A DNA stretch of 64,000 nt from Lewinellaceae bacterium (GCA_020636275.1 JACJYD010000002.1:124001-188000); one strand, 5' to 3'; counted from the stretch's first letter, positions 35,655 to 46,472 are shown. Program-made: numbers and translations. Notes: generated from the letters alone by a model not told the origin.

Positions 35655-36667
35655 ATCATACCTCAAAAATGGAAAAAATGAAAAATTACCTACAGCCCTT
35701 TAAGCACACCATCCTATTGCTATTCGCAGCCTTGTGGTGCTTGTCCGCAACCGGGCAGACGACCTATGAAAAGGCCGACTCCATCGCCGCCGCCTTTGAC
35801 GAACCCTATGAAAACGTCGAAGACCTGGCCCGGAAGCTGACCGCGACGCTCTCCACCGAGGAAGAAAAAGCCCGGGTCTTTTTTATTTGGATCGCCCATC
35901 ACATTCGCTATGATTGCGGAAAATTCCATAAGCCAAATAATCCTGAATTCAGGGCGCGGACCGAAGAGGAAATCCTGGTGGCGATGGAACAATGGCGGCG
36001 ATCTGAGATTGAAAAAACGCTGAAATACAAAAAAGGGATCTGCGGAGATTATAGCCATCTATACAAGGCCCTTTGTGATGCTGTGGAATTGGAGGCCGTC
36101 GTCATAAGCGGCAATGCCCGGGATTTTTACAAGCCCCAGCGCAACTCCTTTGACATTTCCCACGCCTGGAATGCTGTCAGGATCGATGGTGAATGGCGTC
36201 TGCTTGACGCCACCTGGGGAGCGGGCTATACGGATGCCGGGGTGACGAAATTCTATCGCGAAGTTTCGCCCGGGTTCTTTTTCACGCCCCCCAAATTGTT
36301 TTCGCAAAGCCATTTTCCGGATGACGAGAAATGGCAACTCCTGGAGGAACCCTTGTCAAAGGCCGACTATACGGATCAGCCGTTGGTCAATTACGGGCAA
36401 ATAGATTACCGGATCCTGGATTTTGCCCCCGGCGTCGAAACGACAAGCGGCGAGAAAAATGAAAAACAAATTTGGTTGCGATTCGAAAATACCCCCAAAG
36501 AACTGATGGTCACCAACAGGATCGGGAAGCCCATGAAATTCCAACGCACAGACGTGGACGGAAAGGTGCTTTTATCTTTTTCCGGATCTGCTACCGGCAG
36601 TATTACGGTATTTGGAGGCAAATCCCTCCGAAGCCGGATGGAGTGGATGGCAAAGTATGAATTGTAA
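35651..36667 (+). CDS. Exported transglutaminase-like protein
   Basis: A protein of 338 aa. A signal-type hydrophobic segment follows a few N-terminal residues (HTILLLFAALWCLSATGQ). The transglutaminase-core triad is visible: Cys131 in KGICGDYSHL, His171 in DISHAWNAV and Asp186 in RLLDATWGAG. This resembles kyphoscoliosis-peptidase-like domains found in bacterial exported proteins, which cut or cross-link peptides. Residues ~240-338 form an extra beta-rich domain. The start at 35651 is favoured by the 4-bp overlap with the upstream gene; Met7 and Met10 are alternatives. Confidence 0.85.
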   Translation: MNHTSKMEKMKNYLQPFKHTILLLFAALWCLSATGQTTYEKADSIAAAFDEPYENVEDLARKLTATLSTEEEKARVFFIWIAHHIRYDCGKFHKPNNPEFRARTEEEILVAMEQWRRSEIEKTLKYKKGICGDYSHLYKALCDAVELEAVVISGNARDFYKPQRNSFDISHAWNAVRIDGEWRLLDATWGAGYTDAGVTKFYREVSPGFFFTPPKLFSQSHFPDDEKWQLLEEPLSKADYTDQPLVNYGQIDYRILDFAPGVETTSGEKNEKQIWLRFENTPKELMVTNRIGKPMKFQRTDVDGKVLLSFSGSATGSITVFGGKSLRSRMEWMAKYEL

Positions 36668-36668
36668 T

Positions 36669-37250
36669 ATGACAACACAACCATTACTAGACTATTTCGA
36701 AAATTATCTTCCCTTAATCGAAGAAGAGAAGGCAGATGTGGAAGCGTATTTCAAAGAACGAAGGGTTAAGCGCAGACAGTTCATCCTGCAGGAAGGGGAT
36801 ATATGCAAGCACAACACATTCGTAGTTGAGGGCTGTTTCAGAATGTATATGGTTGACGAAAAAGGCAAGGAGCACAACCTGCAATTTGCCGTTGAGAATT
36901 GGTGGATCGGTGACATCGGCAGCTTCCATTCAGAGGAGCCGAGCAAACTATACATAGAAGCCTTGGAGAATTCCGTTATTCTTCAAATCAAAAAGGAAGA
37001 TCAACTCAGGCTCTTTGTCGACCATCCTAAATTCAACCGGATTTTCAGGGTGTTTACAGAAAATGCATTAGTAGGCGCTCAACGAAGGATCCTTCAAAAC
37101 ATAAGTTCAACTGCGGAGGAACGTTATCTTGATTTTTTAAATCGTTACCCCCACTTCTTCAATAGAATTTCCAATGTTCAGATTGCCTCCTACCTGGGCG
37201 TCACACCTGAGTTCCTAAGCACCATCCGTAAGAAAATTGCAAAATCTTAA
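36669..37250 (+). CDS. Crp/Fnr-family transcriptional regulator
   Basis: A protein of 193 aa from the ATG at 36669, 1 bp after the transglutaminase stop. An N-terminal cyclic-nucleotide-binding-like barrel (residues ~10-120: RRQFILQEGDICKHNTFVVE, then CFRMYMVDEKGKEH) is followed by a C-terminal HTH (NVQIASYLGVTPEFLSTIRK), the form common in Bacteroidota, where residues for cAMP binding are usually not conserved. The effector is unknown. Targets might include the adjacent NmrA-like genes. Confidence 0.9.
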   Translation: MTTQPLLDYFENYLPLIEEEKADVEAYFKERRVKRRQFILQEGDICKHNTFVVEGCFRMYMVDEKGKEHNLQFAVENWWIGDIGSFHSEEPSKLYIEALENSVILQIKKEDQLRLFVDHPKFNRIFRVFTENALVGAQRRILQNISSTAEERYLDFLNRYPHFFNRISNVQIASYLGVTPEFLSTIRKKIAKS

Positions 37251-37338
37251 TCTACATTAAGGTTCTTTCTTAAACTACCTTATAGGTGAATGCCGATCAC
37301 CTCCCTCATCTTTGTGGTGTTGTAAAAATAAAAGAAAA

Positions 37339-37405
37339 AGTGATTTGACGGCCGGCGGCCGTCAAATCACTCGGGACTAGTGCGGCCAGCGGCCGCACTA
37401 GTCCC
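37339..37405. repeat. Tandem pair of 33-bp hairpins (pair 1)
   Basis: Hairpin 1 is 37339-37371 (arm AGTGATTTGACGGCC, loop GGC, complementary arm) and hairpin 2 is 37373-37405 (arm GGGACTAGTGCGGCC, loop AGC). Both have perfect 15-bp stems and 3-bp loops. The same two types recur in reverse order at 40136-40202. The run of U needed for an intrinsic terminator is missing. Confidence 0.95.
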
Positions 37406-37447
37406 AAACCAATTCGCTTTGAATAATAACTTTATAAACATTACAAG

Positions 37448-38323
37448 ATGAAAAAGAAAATAATTGCGGTTGTTGGCGCTACCGGTTTGCAAGGAAAAGG
37501 AGTAGTAAACGCTTTGATTAAGGAAGGTTCTTTTAAAGTAAGAGCCATTACCCGTAATCCCGATAAGTACCAAGGTAGTGCTGATGAAGCAGTAAAAGGG
37601 GACTTGACCGACCTGGAATCATTAACCAATGCCTTCAAGGATGCCCACGGTGTTTTTGTGGTGACCAATTTTTGGGAAGGAGCCGATGAATTAGCACAAG
37701 GGAACACAGCCGTTGAAGCGGCAAAAAATGCCAATGTGGATCACTTTATCTGGTCAACGTTACCAAACGTGGAAGAAATAAGCAACGGCCAGTTTGATGT
37801 TCCTCATTTTACAGGAAAGGCCAGGGTTGATGAATTGGTAAAAAATGCAGGATTTGCGCACTACACCTTCGTTCAACCCTCTTTTTACTTTCAAAACTTT
37901 ACAGGACAATTAGCCGCTCAAGAGCAACACAATGGCTCGATGGGTTGGACTCTTCCGATCAATCCATCAAAGCGGGTAATTCATATGTCCGATATTAACG
38001 ATTTGGGAAAAGTAGTTGCAGGTGCATTTCTGAATCCGGAAAAAGTTGGAAAAGGCAGTTACCTGTCGCTAGCTACTGAGCTCAACAGCTTTAATGATGT
38101 TTTGGCAGCTTTTAAAGTTAACGGAAAAGAATACACTTTTAATGAAGTGCCTGTTGAAGTTTTTTCAACCTTCTTTGAAGGAGCCGGCGAGATAGCTCAA
38201 ATGTTTGCCTACTTTGATTCTCACAACTACATGGGACCAAATGCAGATCAACAAATCGAATTAGCCAAGGAAATTGCTACGGAAGAATTTATTTCCTTAA
38301 GTGATTGGATAAAACAAAATTAA
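37448..38323 (+). CDS. NmrA-like NAD(P)-binding protein
   Basis: A protein of 291 aa. The N-terminal dinucleotide motif is VVGATGLQGKGVV. The rest follows the atypical SDR/NmrA pattern (FVVTNFWEGADE, FIWSTLPNV, YTFVQPSFYFQNF, INDLGKVVAGAFLNP). NmrA-like proteins are redox sensors or NAD(P)-dependent reductases; no catalytic Tyr-x3-Lys is evident. It is probably in one unit with the lipoprotein gene 1 bp downstream. Codon use is AT-rich compared with core genes. Confidence 0.88.
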   Translation: MKKKIIAVVGATGLQGKGVVNALIKEGSFKVRAITRNPDKYQGSADEAVKGDLTDLESLTNAFKDAHGVFVVTNFWEGADELAQGNTAVEAAKNANVDHFIWSTLPNVEEISNGQFDVPHFTGKARVDELVKNAGFAHYTFVQPSFYFQNFTGQLAAQEQHNGSMGWTLPINPSKRVIHMSDINDLGKVVAGAFLNPEKVGKGSYLSLATELNSFNDVLAAFKVNGKEYTFNEVPVEVFSTFFEGAGEIAQMFAYFDSHNYMGPNADQQIELAKEIATEEFISLSDWIKQN

Positions 38324-38324
38324 G

Positions 38325-38825
38325 ATGAAAAAAATAGCAATAGCAGCATTAGCCCTTTGCATTATGGTCTCTTGCAACGAAAAGGAAAATAAAGAAACAG
38401 TTGATAACACAACTCAAAAAGTAGAAATCATGCAAAAAGAAGAAAAACAAAAAATCGAAAATTTACTGGGTGAATACCAGAAGTCATTGAACACTTCTGA
38501 TGCCAAATTGGCTCAATCGCTTTACACGAAGGACGGCATTTTTATGCCCACAGAGGCTCCTTCCGGAATAGGTCCGGAAGGTATTTTGAAATCTTATGAG
38601 TATGTATTCTCGCAAATCCAGCTGAACATAGAATTCTTCATTGAAGAGATCGAAGTGGAAGGAAATATGGCATTTGCAGTAACCACCTCAAAAGGCACTA
38701 CACTTATTCATGCTACAGGAGATACCATTCCTGAAGCTAACAGAGAACTCTTTGTATTTGAAAAAGTGGATGGTGAATGGAAAATTGCCCGGTATATGTT
38801 CAACAAGACTGAACCAAGGAAATAA
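38325..38825 (+). CDS. SnoaL/DUF4440-like lipoprotein (NTF2 fold)
   Basis: A protein of 166 aa with a lipoprotein signal MKKIAIAALALCIMVSC (Cys17). A helical linker precedes an NTF2-like domain (~45-160): LLGEYQKSLNTSDAKLAQSL, YTKDGIFMP, and the terminal ELFVFEKVDGEWKIARYMFN typical of DUF4440/SgcJ proteins. These bind small molecules or act as isomerases, but no catalytic residue can be assigned. It starts 1 bp after the NmrA-like gene, suggesting one operon. Confidence 0.85.
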   Translation: MKKIAIAALALCIMVSCNEKENKETVDNTTQKVEIMQKEEKQKIENLLGEYQKSLNTSDAKLAQSLYTKDGIFMPTEAPSGIGPEGILKSYEYVFSQIQLNIEFFIEEIEVEGNMAFAVTTSKGTTLIHATGDTIPEANRELFVFEKVDGEWKIARYMFNKTEPRK

Positions 38826-38856
38826 AAAACTCGATACAGGGAGTGTAAATGCAACA

Positions 38857-39273
38857 TGGGTTATCCCGAATTTTGGAATGAAGCTCTATCCCAATTAATA
38901 ACTGGTGTTATGCAATGGCCTTTTGGGTTTGTGGATCGTTTTTCCTCCCCCGGACTTGCGTCCGACCCCTCCAAGGGGGTACAGCTCGTGCTTGACTCCA
39001 TGGATTCTTTTTTCACCTGACCATTCTACAAAAGCATGGAGGGAAAGGGGTAATAGAATGAAAGGTTTTCTGTAAGGGGTCTTGTATTTGTCCAGGAGAA
39101 ATGAAATAACGATCAGAAAAGCACAGCCATGTACCCCTTTGGAGGGGTCGGACGCAAGTCCGGGGGAGGAAAAACTTCATGGCTTTCATTTTGGCACGGG
39201 AAAACGCATACCATCAGTTAATAAGAACCGGACATATTTGGGATATGATCAGGAAAATTCGGGATAACTCCCA
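38857..39273. mobile_element. MITE-like element, family B, copy 2
   Basis: Ends ATGGGTTATCCCGAATTTT (38857-38875) and AAAATTCGGGATAACTCCCA (to 39273) are inverted repeats related to those of the element at 8122. A second, nested inverted repeat of ~40 bp (38939-38981 and 39131-39174; core CCGGACTTGCGTCCGACCCC) lies inside. No gene. It occupies most of the gene-free stretch 38826-39336. Confidence 0.8.
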
Positions 39274-39336
39274 TTTTTTGTAGCTTTACTTTCGGATCCG
39301 GAAGAGTCTATACTCAAAGCTCTTACCGAAAGAATT

Positions 39337-39840
39337 ATGAAAACGACCGTTGAAGTAAGATCGACCTTTCACTGCTCGCTGGAGCGGGCGTTTAAAACCC
39401 CTATCCTCGGGGATGCCACCCTGTTTCTCGTCGGCTATGGCCCGGTGCCTGCCGTCGAGCGGTTTACGCAAGACCTTTCGTGGGGAAAGCCGGGAGGAAA
39501 ACGCATACCCATATCCGCTAAAAATTTCCTTTCAAAAGGCGGTGAGATCGGGGTGGACGAGGTCTATGTTCGGGAGGAAGATAAATACTGGAAATGGGGC
39601 GTAGCGGAATTCCGGCAGTGGAGTATGGGGTTCACAGAATTTCAAGGGGAGCTGTTCTTTACGAAAAATGCCGACCATTCCGTGAACGTCCGTTGGGTGT
39701 ATTCCCTGTACTCCAAAAGTCGTTTGGCCTATCCTTTTCATTGGCTTTTCGGGCACATCTTCTGGAAAGGCCAAATGAAAATTGCCATCCAAAAAATGAA
39801 AGCATACGCGGAATCCGAAGCCCCATTTTTATACGAGTAG
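39337..39840 (+). CDS. SRPBCC-like (START/Bet v1 fold) protein
   Basis: A protein of 167 aa. It begins VEVRSTFHCSLERAFKTPIL, a START/SRPBCC first strand and helix, and ends in a long amphipathic helix (FWKGQMKIAIQKMKAYAESE), as in polyketide-cyclase/dehydrase-like proteins that bind lipids or hydrophobic ligands. The ligand is unknown. It follows the family-B MITE directly. Confidence 0.7.
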   Translation: MKTTVEVRSTFHCSLERAFKTPILGDATLFLVGYGPVPAVERFTQDLSWGKPGGKRIPISAKNFLSKGGEIGVDEVYVREEDKYWKWGVAEFRQWSMGFTEFQGELFFTKNADHSVNVRWVYSLYSKSRLAYPFHWLFGHIFWKGQMKIAIQKMKAYAESEAPFLYE

Positions 39841-40135
39841 GCATTCCCACGATTCCGGCAATAGGGGGTTCCTTCAACCCCTCGTTCGACAGGTTCCCGA
39901 TTCATTTTTCGCCGGAGGCGACGGTGATTTTATGCACGGAGCCCTATGATCTGGCCATAAACGAGAGCAGGGTTTAAAATCGGGAAATTTAATTCAGGGC
40001 CTTTACAAATTGGAAGTAATACTTTAAATTTGAAAGCTTTGAGCGCACAGTTTGAGAAAGAATTTCCGATCACGGCCAGCAAAATTTTATCCAGTGACAA
40101 GGTGGGAGGTGTAATACTCAAAACGAAATGGGTTT
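39841..40135. other. Gene-poor stretch with a possible gene fragment
   Basis: No complete gene is convincing. On the plus strand a frame from about 39980 reads NLKALSAQFEKEFPITASKI, then LSSDKVGGVILKT, and runs into the hairpin pair, where it stops. It has no good start codon. This could be the 3' remnant of a decayed gene. The rest is unremarkable. Confidence 0.3.
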
Positions 40136-40202
40136 GGGACTATTGCGGCAAGCGGCCGCAATAGTCCCAAGTGATTTGACGGCCGACGGCCGTCAAATCA
40201 CT
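40136..40202. repeat. Tandem pair of 33-bp hairpins (pair 2, reverse order)
   Basis: Hairpin 3 is 40136-40168 (arm GGGACTATTGCGGC, loop AGC, complementary arm, one inner mismatch) and hairpin 4 is 40170-40202 (arm AGTGATTTGACGGCC, loop GAC). Compared with 37339-37405 the order of the two hairpin types is swapped. Compensating changes preserve the stems (ACTAGTGC versus ACTATTGC with matching partners), so the structure seems to be selected. Confidence 0.95.
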
Positions 40203-40244
40203 TTTCTTTTAGTATATTCAAAGGTTTTTAAAATCAAAGTAACT

Positions 40245-40793
40245 ATGGCAAAGCAAGGGGACAACATCACAAATGCCCGAACCGGGCAAAGAATGATTTT
40301 CCTGAAGACCGGTAGGGAAACAAACGGGAGTTTACTGGAAATAGACTCTTACAACCCGAAAACTGATATGAGGGAGCCGATCCATATCCACCCAAAGCAA
40401 GAAAGTTCAGCGGAAGTTATTTCTGGAAAACTACACTTTTTAGTGAGTGGTAAAGAGCAAATAATGGGGCCAGGCGAAAAAATTGTAATCCCTGCAGGTG
40501 TACCTCATTGCTTTTGGAACGAAGATGATGAAGAGGCTCACAGCATTCAGCGATTTTCACCTGCACTCACCATTGACGAGTTCTTCGAATCCTTTTTTGC
40601 GCTTGCAAAAGATGGCAAACTCAACGATAAAGGAATGCCTCCTTTTTTACAGTTACCGTTATTGGGGCTAAAACACAAGGACGATATTCGGGTAATTAAT
40701 CCACCTTGGGTTGTGCAACTTCTCACTTATTGGGTACTCGCACCCATTAGTTTTTTAATGGGGTATAGAGGCAACTATAGAGCCGTCAAATGA
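40245..40793 (+). CDS. Cupin-domain protein
   Basis: A protein of 182 aa from the ATG at 40245; an upstream ATG at 40128 would run translation through the hairpin pair and is unlikely. The cupin core shows EPIHIHPKQESSAEVISGKL, then GPGEKIVIPAGVPHCFWNED, with His residues of cupin motifs 1 and 2 likely to bind a metal. The C-terminus (~130-182) has a hydrophobic stretch (VVQLLTYWVLAPISFLMGY) that may be membrane-associated. Function unknown. AT-rich codons. Confidence 0.82.
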   Translation: MAKQGDNITNARTGQRMIFLKTGRETNGSLLEIDSYNPKTDMREPIHIHPKQESSAEVISGKLHFLVSGKEQIMGPGEKIVIPAGVPHCFWNEDDEEAHSIQRFSPALTIDEFFESFFALAKDGKLNDKGMPPFLQLPLLGLKHKDDIRVINPPWVVQLLTYWVLAPISFLMGYRGNYRAVK

Positions 40794-40833
40794 ACACCTC
40801 AGGCTCTCCACCTCTTCACTGAAATCAAGGAAT

Positions 40834-41556
40834 ATGAAAGGCTATAATTCAATCATGTTACTTTTAGCCGTAATTGCCATTATTGTCGCTTTTACGGTTC
40901 CAGAGATCAGAGCCCTTGTTGGATTGGAAAAACTGGATCCCGAAACGAATAAAGAATACCCGGATTCGACCTCGAACCGCCCTGATCCAGTCTTTGACAA
41001 CACTGCTCAAAAAGGTTGGGAAAATGAATCGTCAAAGTCTGATGGCCCTCAAAAAATTGAGACTGAAACAGAAAAAATACCTGAAAATGAAAGGCCAAAA
41101 AATAGTGAAAATTCGAAGCTGGAGGAAAAAGATCAAGGTGGAAATGAAATGAAAAAAAATGAAAAAGAAACCTCCAATCCCCCCTACCTTAGAAAAAGAA
41201 CAATAGATAATGTTGAAATGAGAATTACTGGATTTGTGCAGGAAATGAATGTTGCCACTGTCTTTTTTGAACTGGAGAATAAGGATGCAATAAATAAAAT
41301 CAGAGATTTTTCAATTTACCCCGAGTATCAGGAATTAATGGATCAACATTCCAATTCCTATTCCAGCAGGCGGTGTAAAGTTGGAAATTTGGATTATAAT
41401 ACCGGCAACTTGCCGGTAAAGTTGGTCTATAGCAACACCTCGCCTGGGCTGGTTGAATTTGAAGTAAGTGAGGATGAAATAACAAAAATCACATATCTGA
41501 AAATCGGATTAGGGATTGATTATTTCGAGTTTACAAATGTTCCACTTTCAAAATAA
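40834..41556 (+). CDS. Hypothetical protein: N-terminal anchor, charged linker, C-terminal domain
   Basis: A protein of 240 aa. One N-terminal membrane segment (MLLLAVIAIIVAFTV) is followed by a low-complexity, Glu/Lys/Asn-rich linker (~40-125) and a ~110-residue beta-rich domain (MRITGFVQEMNVATVFFELE). No family recognised. Strongly AT-rich. The stop codon leads directly into a strong terminator. Confidence 0.55.
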   Translation: MKGYNSIMLLLAVIAIIVAFTVPEIRALVGLEKLDPETNKEYPDSTSNRPDPVFDNTAQKGWENESSKSDGPQKIETETEKIPENERPKNSENSKLEEKDQGGNEMKKNEKETSNPPYLRKRTIDNVEMRITGFVQEMNVATVFFELENKDAINKIRDFSIYPEYQELMDQHSNSYSSRRCKVGNLDYNTGNLPVKLVYSNTSPGLVEFEVSEDEITKITYLKIGLGIDYFEFTNVPLSK

Positions 41557-41590
41557 AAAAAGGTGGTCTGGCAACAGACCACCTTTTTAT
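41556..41590. terminator. Bidirectional intrinsic terminator
   Basis: The stem AAAGGTGGTCTG / CAGACCACCTTT closes a GCAA loop and is flanked by A-runs on the left and T-runs on the right. It can end transcription of both the plus-strand gene at 40834 and the minus-strand katG, whose stop codon lies 30 bp away. Confidence 0.9.
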
Positions 41591-41619
41591 CTAAACCTAC
41601 TAATCAAACGGCGCTGAGA

Positions 41620-43902
<2,283 letters not shown>

Positions 43903-43935
43903 TAATAGATTATTAAGTAATGTGATAATATTAAT

Positions 43936-43974
43936 TAAACAGATTTTGCCGCCGGAGGCGGCAAAATCTGTTTA
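43936..43974. repeat. 39-bp perfect hairpin upstream of katG
   Basis: Arms of 18 bp (TAAACAGATTTTGCCGCC and its exact complement) close a 3-bp loop GGA. The architecture (perfect stem, GC-rich top, 3-bp loop) resembles the hairpin pairs at 37339 and 40136, but the stem sequence differs. It lies between the divergent katG and lipoprotein genes. Confidence 0.9.
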
Positions 43975-44086
43975 TAAATTAGTTATTTCAAGGGATTTAC
44001 CCCTTTCAAATTCTTTCTAATCCTACAACTCCGGAATCAGGGAATTGTTTGATCGATCCGCAATCCTTTTCCAGAAAAATCGAACC

Positions 44087-44899
44087 ATGAAGAATCGACT
44101 TATTTTCCTTTGGCTGGCCGTTCTTCCCGGCATTTCCTGCGATAACCGTGGAGCCGGACCGGCCGAGGCTAATGATAACACGATTGATATCCCGGAAAGT
44201 CCCTCCAACAAGGGGCTGAGACCGGGAGCTATCCCGCCGCCGCCTCCCCCCGAGCCCCAAACCGGTGAGCCGGATTCGGGAGACAGGATCCGGAAGGAAA
44301 TACTGGAACTCGAAAAAGCAACCCGCCAGATCATCGCAGCCTATGCGTTCGCGCCCAGACCGGGGGTGAAGGTGGATACTATGGACCACTATTTCCTGGG
44401 CAGTTTGGACCAGATCCGGCAACTGGATTGCGGAGATGCCCGGTATGCGGATCTGACCACTTTTCACCGGTCCTTTATCGATTCCTGCAAAAATTCGAGC
44501 GCCAAAACCGGACTGGAGGACGGTCAGCTGTTCTGCCTCCGGAGCTATAAAACAGGTTCGAATGTGGCCGCAAAGATCGCCTACCGAAGAACCGAGGGCG
44601 GACACAGCGATGACGATATGGAATTAATAAGCGTCAAGGCCAACGCCAGTGCGATCTATTACCTGCCCTTATATTACCACTTTGGAAAAGAAGGGTACGA
44701 CATCGAGATCGAATCGCAGCTCGACGGAAACCTGATCCGCAGAACCATCGTGGAGCGGTACGGATGGTCGAGGACGACGGAGGAAGGGCTGGCGCAACAA
44801 CCCAGGACGGAGACCCAACAGACATTCCGGGTTCAGGCCGACGGGACCATTGCGCTTCTGGAAGAAAAGACCGATCATTTCCATATCGAAGTCAACTAG
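44087..44899 (+). CDS. Hypothetical lipoprotein with a Pro-rich linker
   Basis: A protein of 270 aa from the ATG at 44087, which gives the lipoprotein signal MKNRLIFLWLAVLPGISC (Cys18); the upstream in-frame ATG at 44045 would bury it. A Pro-rich segment (AIPPPPPPEPQTGEP) precedes a helical region and a beta-rich C-terminal domain. No family recognised. It is divergent from katG. Confidence 0.65.
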   Translation: MKNRLIFLWLAVLPGISCDNRGAGPAEANDNTIDIPESPSNKGLRPGAIPPPPPPEPQTGEPDSGDRIRKEILELEKATRQIIAAYAFAPRPGVKVDTMDHYFLGSLDQIRQLDCGDARYADLTTFHRSFIDSCKNSSAKTGLEDGQLFCLRSYKTGSNVAAKIAYRRTEGGHSDDDMELISVKANASAIYYLPLYYHFGKEGYDIEIESQLDGNLIRRTIVERYGWSRTTEEGLAQQPRTETQQTFRVQADGTIALLEEKTDHFHIEVN

Positions 44900-45007
44900 G
44901 AAAGGTAAATCAGGAATAAAAAAACAGGTCGTACAATTGTGTGGAGTTTGGGGCCGGCTTAATTTTAGGCAGGTATTGATTGAATAGCTTCCTTTCAATT
45001 TTACAGT

Positions 45008-45682
45008 ATGAAAACAGGTCCATACATCCTCAAACACCTTGCGGGAACATCCGTATTTTATCTGATCCTGTTCATTAGCGCCGGCCGGATCGATTATTGG
45101 CAGGGATGGGTTTATTTTCTGATCGGCCTCGTGATGGTTGCGCTAAACTATACCGTATTGGCGGTTGACCCGGCGCTTTTGGAGGAGCGGTCAAAACCCG
45201 GCGAGGGCGCCAAAAAGTGGGATCGATCCATTCTGGGGTTATCGTTCCTGATCCTGGTCGCCCAATTTATTACAGCCGGACTTGATTCCGGCCGTTTTCA
45301 CTGGTCTTCTGATTTTCATTGGAGTCTTTACGTACTGGGGGCAATCCTCACCATTGCCGGGCAACTCCTCTTTCTCCTAGCGCAAAAGCAAAACCCTTTC
45401 TTTTCCAGTACGATGCGCATTCAAACGGATAGAGGGCACACGGTTTGTGAAACCGGTCTCTATAAATTCGTCCGGCATCCTGCCTATTTGGGCAATATTA
45501 TCCAGACCATAGGATTCCCTTTGCTCTTTGGTTCTGTTTGGAGTATTCTGCCCGCCGGTATTTCCATCCTGCTGGTTTGTGTAAGAACGTATTTGGAAGA
45601 CAAAACCCTGACCGGTGAATTGAAGGGGTACCGGGAATATACCCGGAAAACCCGGTACCGGATACTTCCCTATGTTTGGTGA
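45008..45682 (+). CDS. Isoprenylcysteine carboxyl methyltransferase-family membrane protein
   Basis: A protein of 224 aa with five or so membrane segments. The C-terminal half carries the ICMT/PEMT-like signature GLYKFVRHPAYLGNIIQTIG, then RTYLEDKTLTGELKGYREY, ending TRYRILPYVW. Probably a SAM-dependent membrane methyltransferase; substrate unknown. Second such gene in the window, after 35133. Single gene. Confidence 0.82.
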   Translation: MKTGPYILKHLAGTSVFYLILFISAGRIDYWQGWVYFLIGLVMVALNYTVLAVDPALLEERSKPGEGAKKWDRSILGLSFLILVAQFITAGLDSGRFHWSSDFHWSLYVLGAILTIAGQLLFLLAQKQNPFFSSTMRIQTDRGHTVCETGLYKFVRHPAYLGNIIQTIGFPLLFGSVWSILPAGISILLVCVRTYLEDKTLTGELKGYREYTRKTRYRILPYVW

Positions 45683-45765
45683 TTTCTTTTTCAGAAAAAC
45701 ATTTTTCCTGAATTGCTGTTCCAATTGCCTGAAATGTATAATCACATTCAAATTCTTAAAATACC

Positions 45766-46332
45766 GTGCAAAAAATGACAATCTCCATGGCTCTCCTGAT
45801 CTCTTTGACTTCCTTGTTCGGTTGTGGAAAAAAGGCTCCCGATAATCCCATTTCCTCCGACACCACCTTTTACGACCTCAGTATCGAAGGTATCGAAGGG
45901 GGCACGATCCAAATGAGCGACTACCAGGGCAAGTACGTGCTCTGCGTCAACGTGGCTTCGAAATGCGGCTATACCCCGCAGTACAAGGACCTGCAAGCGC
46001 TTTACGAAAAATACCAGGACAAACTCGTCATCATCGGCTTTCCCTGCAACCAGTTCCTCAACCAGGAGCCGGGCTCGGCGGAAGATATCGTATCATTCTG
46101 CGAGAAAAACTACGGCGTCACCTTCCCCCTGACCACCAAGATCGACGTCAAAGGCTCCGATCAACACCCGGTCTACCAATGGCTCACCACCCAGCCGTTG
46201 AACGGTGTGACGGAGCACACGGTGAAGTGGAACTTCCACAAGTTCCTCGTCTCCCCGGAAGGTCAGCTCATCGGCAGCTTCCCCTCCAAGGTCACCCCGA
46301 TGAGTGAGGAGATCACGGGGTTGATAAAATAA
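45766..46332 (+). CDS. Glutathione peroxidase-like lipoprotein
   Basis: A protein of 188 aa from a GTG at 45766; an ATG at 45775 is an alternative but loses the positive charge before the signal (LLISLTSLFGC, Cys20 lipidated). The peroxidase motifs are all present: NVASKCGYTPQY with the peroxidatic Cys67 (a normal Cys codon, not selenocysteine), GFPCNQF and VKWNFHKFLVSP. Proteins of this type without selenium often use thioredoxin. It reduces peroxides, here probably in the periplasm. Being near katG fits oxidative stress defence, but they are separate units. Confidence 0.93.
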   Translation: MQKMTISMALLISLTSLFGCGKKAPDNPISSDTTFYDLSIEGIEGGTIQMSDYQGKYVLCVNVASKCGYTPQYKDLQALYEKYQDKLVIIGFPCNQFLNQEPGSAEDIVSFCEKNYGVTFPLTTKIDVKGSDQHPVYQWLTTQPLNGVTEHTVKWNFHKFLVSPEGQLIGSFPSKVTPMSEEITGLIK

Positions 46333-46375
46333 AAACAGGAACCCTTCCGAAATTTCAGATTCTTGGATGTTTTTT

Positions 46376-46472
46376 AACCGCAAAGACGCTAAGGACGCAA
46401 AGACATTGAGTCTTTACAACTACCTGTAGTGCCAAAGTCGAATGTCTTTGCGTCCTTAGCGTCTTTGCGGTT
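46376..46472. repeat. ~97-bp inverted repeat, family 'CTAAGGACGCAAAG', copy 4
   Basis: Arms at about 46376-46402 (AACCGCAAAGACGCTAAGGA) and 46442-46472 are inverted. The right flank TCATTTATTTTTGAGCTTT is shared with copy 2 at 5018. It separates the convergent peroxidase gene from the minus-strand secreted-protein gene. Confidence 0.92.

Noticed and set aside
45766..46332. Selenocysteine in the glutathione peroxidase-like protein
   Set aside because: The peroxidatic position is an ordinary Cys codon (TGC), not TGA.
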